DNA of 64,000 nt from Polyangia bacterium (GTDB lineage Bacteria > Myxococcota_A > Polyangia > Nannocystales > Nannocystaceae): positions 236,686-300,685 of the forward strand of contig JAUIKS010000012.1 in assembly GCA_030430565.1 (NCBI GenBank). Reading direction: 5' to 3'. The notes under the pieces were generated by a model that saw only the letters and a program-made list of their open reading frames with translations, did not search any database and was not told the DNA's origin. Of the stretch, positions 39,515 to 47,526 are shown in pieces (within the stretch, counting starts at the first letter, position 1; every line of letters begins with the position of its first letter). The translations under genes and the position numbers were made by a program.

Positions 39515-40440
39515 AGAACCAGATCTTCGCGACCGGCTACCGCCCGCTCCCCCCGGAGGACGCGCGCGCGCGCGGACCGTGGGCGGGCTGGCCGATCGCG
39601 CGCACCGCCCTGCTGCTGGCCTGGCGGCGCACCGGCACGAAGATCGTCTTGATGCTGTGCGCGTCGGTGGTGTTCGCGGTCGGGGTGGCGCTCGTCGTGC
39701 AGGTGCTGGCCGAGAACGCGGCGCAGCAGCTCGCCGAGGGGCAGCCGATCGCCGCGAGCATGATGCGGGGCATCATCGGCGAGATTCAGGAGACCTTCGC
39801 GGTGTTCCTGCGCGTCCAGTTCTTCTTCTGCGCCGTCGCGCTCGCCGTCATCGCCGGCGGCTTGATCGCCGACGACCGCCACGCGGGCGCGCTCGAGCTG
39901 TACTTCTCGCGCCCGCTGACGCCCCGCGCGTACGCGCTGGGCAAGCTGCTGGCGGCCGCGGCCGTGCCGGCGATCACGATCGTCGCGCCCTTCGTGTTGC
40001 TGTGGCTCATGGCCGTAGGGATCGCGCCGCCGGCCCTGCGCGCGCAGATGTACGGCCTGCTGCTCCCGGGCCTCGGCGGCGCGCTGCTGGCCACGCTGGT
40101 GCTGAGCGCGACGGTCGTCGGCATCAGCGCGCACGGCGAGCGTCGACGCACCGTCGGGGTGATCTTCGTGGTCCTGCTGCTCGCGCTCTCGGCGGTCGGC
40201 GAGGGCGTCGCGGAGGCTGGCTTCGCGCTCGCCGGCTACCTCTCGCCGACCCGCGACCTGCAGACCGTGGTCGACAGCCTGCTCGGCGTCGGCGTCGGGG
40301 GCTTCGCGGCCCAGCTGCTCGAGCTGCGCTCGGGCACCGTCAACGACAGCGCGTGGCTCTCGGCCGGCGCGCTCGCGCTGATGACCCTCGCGGGGCTCGG
40401 CGCGCTCGCGGCGAGGCTGCGGCAGGAGGTCGTCGGGTGA
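39511..40440 (+). CDS. ABC-2 type transporter permease (first of two)
   Basis: 309 residues with about six membrane helices (IVLMLCASVVFAVGVALVVQVLA, VQFFFCAVALAVIAGGLIADD, ITIVAPFVLLWLMAVGIA, LLATLVLSATVVGISA, VGVIFVVLLLALSAVG, ALALMTLAGLGALAARL). DRHAGALELYFSRPLTPRAYALGK is the cytosolic segment typical of ABC-2/NosY permeases. It is coupled by GTGA overlaps to both flanking ATPase genes. Confidence 0.88.
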   Translation: MKNQIFATGYRPLPPEDARARGPWAGWPIARTALLLAWRRTGTKIVLMLCASVVFAVGVALVVQVLAENAAQQLAEGQPIAASMMRGIIGEIQETFAVFLRVQFFFCAVALAVIAGGLIADDRHAGALELYFSRPLTPRAYALGKLLAAAAVPAITIVAPFVLLWLMAVGIAPPALRAQMYGLLLPGLGGALLATLVLSATVVGISAHGERRRTVGVIFVVLLLALSAVGEGVAEAGFALAGYLSPTRDLQTVVDSLLGVGVGGFAAQLLELRSGTVNDSAWLSAGALALMTLAGLGALAARLRQEVVG

Positions 40441-41414
40441 ATTCTCAGATGACCGAAAGAGCAGCCGAAGGCGCCGCGCCGGCCGCGGTGATGCTCTCGG
40501 CCCGCGGCGTCAGCAAGTCCTTCGGGCCGATCCGGGCGCTCAACGAGTTCGACCTCGAGATCGGCCCGGGCGTGACCGGACTGCTCGGGCCCAACGGCTC
40601 GGGGAAGTCGACGCTGCTCAAGCTGTTCTCCGGGCAGCTGCGCCCCGACACCGGGGTCGTGCGCGCGCTCGGGCGCGACCCGTTTCGCGAGGTCTCGGTG
40701 TTTGGCGCGATCGGGCTGTGTCCGGAGCAGGACAAGTTCTACGAGGATCTCAGCGGGCTCGACTTCGTCGCGGCGCTCACCCGGCTGCACGGCTTCGACG
40801 GGGCGCAGGCCCGCGATCGCGCCGCCGCGGCCATGGCCCGCGTCGGCATGCAGGCGCACCAGGACAAGCGCATCGGCGCGATGAGCCGCGGCATGCGTCA
40901 GCGGACCAAGATCGCGCAGTCGATCGCCCACGACCCGACGATCGTGCTGCTCGACGAGCCGCTGACGGGCGCCGACCCGGTGGCGCGCGCGGACCTGATC
41001 GCGCTGATCAGCCAGCTCGGCGCCGAGGGCCGCTGCGTCGTCGTCTCGAGCCACGTGCTGCACGAGGTCGAGGCCATGACCCACCAGGTCGTGCTGATCC
41101 GCTTCGGGCGGCTGCGCGCGCAGGGGGACATCGTCCGGCTGCGGACCCTGCTCGACGATCGCCCGTACCGGATCCACGTCACGGTCGGCGCCCCGCGCAG
41201 GCTGGCCTCCTGCCTGATCGAGCGCCTCGAGCACGTGCGCGCGGTCTCGGTGATCGCCGCGGACGCCCTCGAGCTGACGACCACGGAGCTCGATCGCGCG
41301 TGCTTCGACATCCCGCAGCTCGCGGAGGAGCTGGGCGAGACGGTGCGGGGCTTCACCTCGCCCGACGCCGACCTCGAGAGCCTGTACCGCTACTTGATCG
41401 AGGAGGGCCGATGA
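40437..41414 (+). CDS. ABC transporter ATPase (second of two)
   Basis: 325 residues from the GTG at 40437, which overlaps the preceding stop (GTGA) and has AGGAGG upstream; an ATG at 40449 is the alternative. Walker A GPNGSGKSTLL, signature MSRGMRQR, Walker B TIVLLDEPLTGADP and the switch His in SSHVLHEVEAM are present. Same subfamily as the first ATPase. It probably pairs with one or both permeases of this operon to export an unknown substrate. Confidence 0.9.
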   Translation: MNSQMTERAAEGAAPAAVMLSARGVSKSFGPIRALNEFDLEIGPGVTGLLGPNGSGKSTLLKLFSGQLRPDTGVVRALGRDPFREVSVFGAIGLCPEQDKFYEDLSGLDFVAALTRLHGFDGAQARDRAAAAMARVGMQAHQDKRIGAMSRGMRQRTKIAQSIAHDPTIVLLDEPLTGADPVARADLIALISQLGAEGRCVVVSSHVLHEVEAMTHQVVLIRFGRLRAQGDIVRLRTLLDDRPYRIHVTVGAPRRLASCLIERLEHVRAVSVIAADALELTTTELDRACFDIPQLAEELGETVRGFTSPDADLESLYRYLIEEGR

Positions 41415-42145
41415 GCGCGCCAGGACCCGCGCCCGAGCTGTCGACGCCCGCGCTTCCGGCCGCGCTGTTCTGGGCCCGCTTTCATCTCGCGCGCAACCTC
41501 CGGCGGCGGGCGTTTCTGCTGTGGGCGCTGGGCCTGACCGTCGCGATCGCGGCGCTGCGGCTGTTCGGCGCGCCGGCGCGCGTCCTGCAGCAGCTCGCGC
41601 TGGTCTACCTGACCCCGCTGCTCGGGCTGTTCTTCGGGTCGGGCGTGCTGCGCGAGGAGATCGAGGACCAGACGCTGACCTACGCATTCACGCGACCTGT
41701 CCGACGGGCCTGGCTGTACATCGCGCGCGTGCTCGCGGCGGCCGGGCCCGCGCTCGCGCTCGCGGTCTTCGTCGCGGCCGCCTCCGCGGGCTCGCTCGGG
41801 GCGGCGCCGCGGCTCGCCGGCGCCGCGCTGATCGGCGTGCTCGCCTACACCTGTCTGTTCGCGGCGATCGGCCTGCGCTCGCGCGGCTCGACCTGGATCG
41901 GCCTCGGCCTGTTTCTGGTGTGGGAGCTGGGCGTCGGCGCGGTCCCGGGCTTCCTCGGGCGGCTGACGCTCGTCACCCACGTCCGCTCGCTCGCCGGCGT
42001 CGGCCTCGAGGGCGGCGTGCTCGGGCGGCTGTGGGAGCCGGTCGCCTGGCCGATCAGCCTGGCGGCGCTGGTGGGCGTGACGGCGCTGTGCCTCGCGCTC
42101 GGCGGGCGCTGGGTCGACCGGCGCGAGTTCCCGCTGGCCCGCTGA
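41411..42145 (+). CDS. ABC transporter permease (second of two)
   Basis: 244 residues from the ATG at 41411, overlapping the ATPase stop by four bases (ATGA) with GGAGGG just upstream. Six hydrophobic helices; GSGVLREEIEDQTLTYAFTRPVRRAWLYIAR is the conserved cytosolic segment of ABC-2/NosY-type permeases. It is the last gene of the four-gene coupled operon; its stop is 2 bases from the stop of the convergent gene. Confidence 0.87.
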   Translation: MSAPGPAPELSTPALPAALFWARFHLARNLRRRAFLLWALGLTVAIAALRLFGAPARVLQQLALVYLTPLLGLFFGSGVLREEIEDQTLTYAFTRPVRRAWLYIARVLAAAGPALALAVFVAAASAGSLGAAPRLAGAALIGVLAYTCLFAAIGLRSRGSTWIGLGLFLVWELGVGAVPGFLGRLTLVTHVRSLAGVGLEGGVLGRLWEPVAWPISLAALVGVTALCLALGGRWVDRREFPLAR

Positions 42146-42146
42146 C

Positions 42147-43070
42147 TCACTCGCCCGCGTAGGGGCGGAACGGCTCGCGGCTGAGGCGCGCGCGGTTGAG
42201 ACGCTCGAGCTCCTCCGCCGAGTAGCCGCGCTCGTCACCCTGCGGCGCGTTGCGGCGGATGAACCGCTCGACCCGTCGCCGCGCCTCGCCGGCGAGCGCC
42301 CGGCGCTCGCGCTCGATCGCGCGGATCTGCGCCTCGAGCGGCGCGCTCGAGTCGACGTCCTCCGTCGTCGGTGAACCTGACTGATTCGACATGTCTACAC
42401 CGCGCTCCTCGGGCGCCGCGTCGAGCATGTCGTCCCAGACGAAGAACAGCAGCTCGCGCCGGCGCGCGGGCGAGCGCGTGCTGTCCTCCCAGATGTCGAT
42501 CAGCAGCTCCCCGAGCTCCTTAAGCTCCTCGCGCATGCGCTCGCGCTGGAACTCGAGCGCCATCCGTCGCCGCGTCGTCTCGGTGCGCCGCAGGAACCGG
42601 CGCTTGTGGAACTGGTACGCGGTCTTGCGGTTGAGCACGTCCGCGAGCCCGCCGAAGCCCACGCCGATCGAGATCAGCAGCGGCGGCGGGCCGAACTCGC
42701 TGATCGCGTTCTCGCCCGCGCGCTGGGCCCGGTCCCCCTCGATCTCCCGCAGCACGTCGCGCCGCCTCGTCTCGCGCCCGCCGAGCAGGTCGTGGCCGAA
42801 CACGCGCAGCGCGGGGGGGATGATCAGGGGCGAGGGCGCGAAGCGGACGCTGCCGTCCGGGCGGATCGTCGCCTTGAAGCCGCGGTCGCGATCGCCCACG
42901 TCTCCGCCGTCGCGCTCGAGCTCGAGCCGCGGGAGCTGCTGCGGCGCCTCGCCCCCTGAGCTTCTTGAGGAGGAGGACGACGACGACGCGGGCCTGGGCT
43001 CCGCGGTGACGTCCGCTGCAGCGCCTTCGTATGCGAGCGCGAGCGAGACCACGAGACCGATTGTTCGCAC
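42147..43070 (-). CDS. Hypothetical secreted or membrane protein, Arg/Glu-rich
   Basis: 307 residues. A short signal-like N-terminus (MRTIGLVVSLALAYEGAAA) is followed by a poly-Ser stretch (about residues 29-38). A hydrophobic segment FGPPPLLISIGVGFGGLADVL lies near residue 130, followed by long charged coiled-coil-like helices (RRMALEFQRERMREELKELGELL, QIRAIERERRALAGEARRRVERFI). No family recognised. It may share a transcript with 43200-43706 upstream. Confidence 0.65.
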   Translation of the reverse strand: MRTIGLVVSLALAYEGAAADVTAEPRPASSSSSSSRSSGGEAPQQLPRLELERDGGDVGDRDRGFKATIRPDGSVRFAPSPLIIPPALRVFGHDLLGGRETRRRDVLREIEGDRAQRAGENAISEFGPPPLLISIGVGFGGLADVLNRKTAYQFHKRRFLRRTETTRRRMALEFQRERMREELKELGELLIDIWEDSTRSPARRRELLFFVWDDMLDAAPEERGVDMSNQSGSPTTEDVDSSAPLEAQIRAIERERRALAGEARRRVERFIRRNAPQGDERGYSAEELERLNRARLSREPFRPYAGE

Positions 43071-43167
43071 CGCACCCCTTCCGTCCGTGAGACGTCGTCC
43101 GCAGACGCGGAATTCACGTCACCCGCGACAGCACAGACCACGGGCGCGCGCGCTGTATTCCCTCCAG

Positions 43168-43188
43168 CGCCCCGTGAGCTTCGGGGCG
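43168..43188 (-). terminator. GC hairpin after the 43200-43706 gene
   Basis: CGCCCCG and CGGGGCG pair perfectly over seven bases around a seven-base loop, directly downstream of the minus-strand stop at 43200. There is no U-run, so intrinsic termination is only a possibility. Confidence 0.35.
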
Positions 43189-43199
43189 GCCCGCGCCGC

Positions 43200-43706
43200 T
43201 CACGAGCGCGAGTCGGAGCTGTCTGTCTGCGCGGGCATGTTGTGGCGCGAGGCCGTCGTGGTGATCGGCGCCATGCTCGGCATCGAGAAGCTGCTCTTCG
43301 AGGCCATCATCTGCCGGCGCAGGCGATGCACCGCGCGCGCGACCAGGCGGTCGAGGCCGAGGAGGACGATCCCGCCGACGATCTGCATGACGCCGAGGTT
43401 CATGTTCTCGCCGGAGATGAGCGCGCCGATGATGACGTGGCCCACCGCGAGCGCCGAGAGGCCGCGGATCCTGCTCTTGCGCAGCAGGACGACGAAGTAC
43501 GCGAGCAGGAACAGCCCGGTGAACGGCAAGAACGCGAACAGGTCGACGAGCAGCACCATCGGCCCGACGACCGACTCGGCGGGCGGGGGCGGGTGATCGG
43601 CGAACGCGTGCGCGCACGGCAGCAGCCAGATCGCGGCGGCGAGCGCGGCCAGCCGCTGCCGACGCGCGACGAGTTGAGGCCGCCAGCGCTGGGGTTCGTC
43701 TGTCAT
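43200..43706 (-). CDS. Small membrane protein of unknown function
   Basis: 168 residues from the ATG at 43706; upstream in-frame ATG codons up to 43736 are possible. A signal peptide-like segment (LAALAAAIWLLPCAHAFA-D) leads to PPPPAESVVGP and then three membrane helices (MVLLVDLFAFLPFTGLFLLAYFVVLL, LSALAVGHVIIGALISG, MQIVGGIVLLGLDRLV). Neighbouring gene 43922-44173 begins its mature part with the similar DVLPPSPGEP. Function unknown. Confidence 0.68.
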   Translation of the reverse strand: MTDEPQRWRPQLVARRQRLAALAAAIWLLPCAHAFADHPPPPAESVVGPMVLLVDLFAFLPFTGLFLLAYFVVLLRKSRIRGLSALAVGHVIIGALISGENMNLGVMQIVGGIVLLGLDRLVARAVHRLRRQMMASKSSFSMPSMAPITTTASRHNMPAQTDSSDSRS

Positions 43707-43848
43707 CGCCGCGAGCCAGTATACGGACATTTTCAACCCCTGTCTCCGCGTCCGGGGTGCCCGCGTCGGCCCGCGCGAGGCCCCGCCGGGGCGGCTTCGT
43801 GCCCCGGGGCGTCGACTCGAGCGCGGGGGGTCGGAACTGCGCCGCGAA

Positions 43849-43874
43849 TAAACATGTCGAGACAGACATGTTTA
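43849..43874. promoter_or_regulatory. Perfect 10-bp inverted repeat, candidate operator
   Basis: TAAACATGTC at 43849-43858 and GACATGTTTA at 43865-43874 are exact reverse complements separated by GAGACA. The site is AT-richer than its surroundings and lies in the divergent gap between the 43706 and 43922 genes. An ATG within it (43868) could also start the downstream gene, in which case the site would overlap the start. Confidence 0.7.
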
Positions 43875-43921
43875 CCCGCGGGCGGATCGCGGTATCGTGG
43901 CGGGCCGTGTCGCGCCCGCGC

Positions 43922-44173
43922 GTGAAGATCTTCGCCGGCCTCGCGCTCGTGCTCGTGCTGCGGCCCGCGGGCGCGTCCGCGGACGTCCTGCCGCCTTCGC
44001 CGGGCGAGCCGGGCTACGAGGAGTGGCGTACGTCCGGCCAGCCCGCCGATGATGACGCCCGCGGATCGCCCTGCGCGGCCTGGGAGGTCGGCGCGGGCAT
44101 GACGGGGCTGCTGCTGCTCCTGGGCGGGCTGTGCAGCCTCCGCGGTCGTCGACCGGTCGCGAGCTCGACGTGA
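43922..44173 (+). CDS. Small secreted protein with MYXO-CTERM-like tail
   Basis: 83 residues from the GTG at 43922, chosen because KIFAGLALVLVLRPAGASA-D is then a complete signal peptide; an ATG at 43868 would add 18 residues. The mature protein is short and Pro/Gly/Asp-rich. It ends with a Cys (SPCAAW), a hydrophobic helix (MTGLLLLLGGLCSL) and RGRR, the architecture of the myxobacterial MYXO-CTERM sorting signal, though not an exact consensus. Role unknown. Confidence 0.6.
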   Translation: MKIFAGLALVLVLRPAGASADVLPPSPGEPGYEEWRTSGQPADDDARGSPCAAWEVGAGMTGLLLLLGGLCSLRGRRPVASST

Positions 44174-44178
44174 AAGGC

Positions 44179-45093
44179 CTACGCCCCGACGAGCAGGCGC
44201 CACAGCTGCTCGACCCCCTCGCGCGGCGGAGCGCTCGGGCGGCGCATGGCGTCGTAGGTGCGACGACCGAGCTGCGGCGCCGGGATCGAGCTCAGGCCGC
44301 GGGGGAGCCGGCAGAACTCGTTGACGAACGCGAGGCCGACGCCGAGCGCGACGAAGTGCAGCGTCAGCGGCCAGCCGGTGACCTCGACCGCGACCTCCCA
44401 GGGGACATCGGCGCCGCCGAGCAGGCGGTCGAGCGCGGCCCGCAGCGGACGTCCTCGCGGCGGCACCACGAGGCGCGCGCGCGCGAGGTCGGAGAGCCGC
44501 AGCCGCCGGCGCCCGGCCAGCGGGTGCTGCTTGGGGACGACGAGCACGTGGCCGACCTCGGCGACTGGCTCGAGGACCAGCTCGCCCGTGAGCGCGTGGG
44601 TCTCGGGATCGTCGGCGGCCGAGGGCAGCGAGGCGACGCCGAGGTGCGCGACCCCGGTGGCGACCGCGAGCGCGGTGCCGGCGGCGTTGCGCGCCATCAG
44701 CTGCAGCGGCGCCGGGTCGCGCTCGCGGTAGCGCCGGATCGCGTCGCCGAGGAGGTACAGGTACGCGCCCTCGCCGGCGCACATGACCACCGGCGCGGCG
44801 TCGCGGCGCCCGCGGACGCGTCGCATCAGCGCCTCGCTCTGGGCCCGAAGCTCGCGCCCGACCGCGGCCGTCTCGCGCCCGGCCTCGGTCAGCTCGAGCC
44901 GGCGACCGCGGCGGCGGTACAGCTCGGCGCCGAGCTGCTCCGCGAGCTTGCGGACGTGCATGTGCAGCGCCGGCTGGCTGAGCCCGCGGGCGCGCGCGGC
45001 CCGGGTGAAGTTGAGCAGCTCGGAGAACACGACGAAGCTCTCGAGCCACTCGAGGTTGAGCGGGGGCGTTCCCGCGCGGTCGTCAGCTATCAC
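44179..45093 (-). CDS. LysR-family transcriptional regulator
   Basis: 304 residues. An N-terminal winged helix-turn-helix (LEWLESFVVFSELLNFTRAARARGLSQPALHMHVRKLAEQLGAELYRRRGRRLELTEAG) is followed by a periplasmic-binding-protein-like effector domain (HLGVASLPSA, HVLVVPKQHPLAGRRRLRLSDLA, HFVALGVGLAFVNEFC). The start is a GTG at 45093; a later start nearer LEWLESF is possible. It is divergent from kptA, with a T-N11-A palindrome at its own start codon, which suggests autoregulation and control of kptA. Confidence 0.92.
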   Translation of the reverse strand: MIADDRAGTPPLNLEWLESFVVFSELLNFTRAARARGLSQPALHMHVRKLAEQLGAELYRRRGRRLELTEAGRETAAVGRELRAQSEALMRRVRGRRDAAPVVMCAGEGAYLYLLGDAIRRYRERDPAPLQLMARNAAGTALAVATGVAHLGVASLPSAADDPETHALTGELVLEPVAEVGHVLVVPKQHPLAGRRRLRLSDLARARLVVPPRGRPLRAALDRLLGGADVPWEVAVEVTGWPLTLHFVALGVGLAFVNEFCRLPRGLSSIPAPQLGRRTYDAMRRPSAPPREGVEQLWRLLVGA

Positions 45094-45103
45094 GTTTCGT
45101 GAT
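45089..45103. promoter_or_regulatory. LysR-type T-N11-A palindrome
   Basis: ATCACG-TTT-CGTGAT is a perfect inverted repeat containing T-N11-A, the core of LysR-regulator binding sites. It overlaps the start codon of the LysR gene and lies about 95 bases upstream of kptA. An AT-rich stretch beside it (TAAAATATTAC at 45109-45120) could hold a minus-strand -10 element. Confidence 0.65.
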
Positions 45104-45196
45104 GGTATCTAAAATATTACTTGTTTTCCTGATTCCAGGATCCGCCTAGCATCTTCATGTCGTCGGTGGCTATCACCGAATGAGAGGTAGGTCGTC

Positions 45197-45811
45197 ATGG
45201 ACCGCGCTAACTTGATTACGAAGAGCAAGAAGTTGTCGTGGCTGCTACGCCACGGCGCCCCGTCCGTCGAGGTCTCGATGGATCCGGCCGGCTGGGTCGC
45301 CATTCCAGATGTCCTTGAATACATGCGGATATCGCGTCGAACGCTCGACGAGATCGTGCGCAAGAACAACAAGCGTCGGCTGCAGGTCTACGGCGGCAAG
45401 ATCCGCTGCAGCCAGGGGCACTCGGTCGAGTGCACCGCGGTCACCCGCGACGCGCTCGAGGCGTCGTGGCGCGAGGTCACCAGCGACGCGTCGATCTGGC
45501 ACGGCACCCGCCCCGAGGTCATCGACGCGATCGCCGACGAGGGGATCCGCGCGCTGACGCGGACCCACGTCCACCTGGCCCCGAGGACGAACAGCGTCGT
45601 CGGCAAGCGCGCCGAGGTCGGCGTGCTCTTGGAGGTCTCGCCCGCGCGCCTGCGCGACGCGGGCTTCAAGGTCTTCGCCGCCCCCAACGGGGTCATCCTC
45701 GTCCGTCACGTCCCGCCGGGTTGCATCGTTGGCGTGCGCGCGGTCAGCCGCCGGGCTCGCGCGCTCGAGCCGAGGATGCGGGAGTCTTTGGGGCTCGCGC
45801 CCGCCGCGTAG
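45197..45811 (+). CDS. kptA: RNA 2'-phosphotransferase (Tpt1/KptA)
   Basis: 204 residues. The family transfers the internal 2'-phosphate left by some RNA ligases to NAD+, giving ADP-ribose 1'',2''-cyclic phosphate. Seen: SKKLSWLLRHG (Arg18), KIRCSQGHS (Arg70, His75; RANQGHS in most homologues), WHGT at 101-104 for NAD binding, THVHLA at 123-128 and GKRAEVGVLLEV with Arg139. These sit where the family's conserved Arg/His residues are expected. Bacteria lack the tRNA splicing route that needs it, so the substrate is uncertain. No RNA ligase gene is adjacent. The divergent LysR gene is its likely regulator. Confidence 0.93.
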   Translation: MDRANLITKSKKLSWLLRHGAPSVEVSMDPAGWVAIPDVLEYMRISRRTLDEIVRKNNKRRLQVYGGKIRCSQGHSVECTAVTRDALEASWREVTSDASIWHGTRPEVIDAIADEGIRALTRTHVHLAPRTNSVVGKRAEVGVLLEVSPARLRDAGFKVFAAPNGVILVRHVPPGCIVGVRAVSRRARALEPRMRESLGLAPAA

Positions 45812-45870
45812 GAGCGCGTCGGGGGACAGCTTGGTTCGATGTCGCGCGGTCTCGGCCGCGCGTTCATCTT

Positions 45871-45913
45871 TGGTTCGAATCTGGTTCGAATCTGGTTCGA
45901 GTCTGGTTCGAGG
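45871..45913. repeat. Array of 11-bp direct repeats (TGGTTCGAATC)
   Basis: TGGTTCGAATC occurs at 45871 and 45882, then TGGTTCGAGTC at 45893 and TGGTTCGAGG at 45904; a looser TTGGTTCGATG lies near 45831. The 11-base period places copies on nearly the same face of the helix. The array lies in the 45812-46308 gap between kptA and the GD-repeat lipoprotein gene; nothing else is evident in that gap. Confidence 0.8.
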
Positions 45914-46308
45914 TTCGCGCGTTCGTTTGCACGCGCTTGTGCACATGGGCGTATCCTGCGCTCTCTCGGGCGCGCGCGCAGGTGGCTCCAAGTCATAAAA
46001 GACTGAGATCTGGTCGTAGGGACTGGTCGAGACGAGGACGGCGGTCGCCGGACCCCGGCTTGATCCGCGTCGCTGCGCAGCGGCGCCCCTGTGGAGCGCG
46101 AAGTCTGCTTCACGCCTCGATCGTCGACGGCGCCGCGCGCCGCGAGCGCGAGCCGAGCGTTGAAGGAACGTTGCATTGCGGCCGTCCGAGCGGCAGTCTG
46201 CGTCAGTCATTCACGTCACGAATCGGCAGGTCGCGCCGCGACACGACCGGTCCGAGAGCCGATCGGCGTGGACGAACGATCCTCGTTTTTCCCAGGACTT
46301 AATCAGCG

Positions 46309-46986
<678 letters not shown>

Positions 46987-47011
46987 GCTGACCGAACGGT
47001 CATCAAGAGGA

Positions 47012-47040
47012 CGAGCCCGGCTCCCCGCGAGCCGGGCTCG
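47012..47040. terminator. Perfect 11-bp stem between convergent genes
   Basis: CGAGCCCGGCT and AGCCGGGCTCG pair exactly around a seven-base loop, 25 bases after the GD-repeat lipoprotein stop and 22 bases before the thioesterase stop. There is no long U-run on either side (CCGCGTTTCG follows), so it may act as a bidirectional terminator or 3' stabiliser. Confidence 0.65.
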
Positions 47041-47061
47041 CCGCGTTTCGAAGGCGGGCGC

Positions 47062-47526
47062 TCAGCGGCGCAGCACGTTGTAGGCCGCGTGGGCCGTCGC
47101 GATCGCCACGTCTTGCCGATCGGGCAGGTCGATCGCGGGCAGCGAGCCCGAGAACACGAGGATGCGGGCGACGCCGACGCGGTTGCCCATGCGCACCAGC
47201 GAGGCCTCGCAGTGCAGCGGCTGACCCGGCGTCGCCGGGCGCAGGTAGTCGACGCGCATGTCGATGGTGCTGACGCGGTCGCGCGGGTTGCTGAGCCCGT
47301 TGAAGCACACGAGCCCGCCCGCGGTGTCGGCCATCGCCGAGATCAGCCCGCCGTGCAGCGCCGGGCGCCTGGCGTCGCCGATGTGCTCGGCGCGCGTCTC
47401 CATGGACAGCACGGCCCGCTTCGCGCTGAGATGGGCGACGCGGAAGCCGAGATGCTTGTTGAAGGGGATGCGCTCCTCGAACAGCTCGACGAGGCGCGCG
47501 CGCCGTTGCTCCTCGGTCTCGCTCAC
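47062..47526 (-). CDS. PaaI-family hotdog thioesterase
   Basis: 154 residues from the GTG at 47526, which overlaps the hisD stop (GTGA), so translation is coupled. Hotdog-fold features: FNKHLGFRVAHLSAKRAVLSME, RRPALHGGLISAMADTAGGLVCF (the HGG helix with a nearby Asp is catalytic in the family) and STIDMRVDYLRPA. It probably hydrolyses an acyl-CoA. Its link to histidine synthesis is not obvious. Confidence 0.87.
   Translation of the reverse strand: MSETEEQRRARLVELFEERIPFNKHLGFRVAHLSAKRAVLSMETRAEHIGDARRPALHGGLISAMADTAGGLVCFNGLSNPRDRVSTIDMRVDYLRPATPGQPLHCEASLVRMGNRVGVARILVFSGSLPAIDLPDRQDVAIATAHAAYNVLRR

Noticed and set aside
45871..45913. GGTTCGAATC motifs as tRNA T-arms or an attachment site
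   Set aside because: The motif matches a T-loop, but no acceptor, D or anticodon stem can be folded around it, and the copies are only 11 bases apart.
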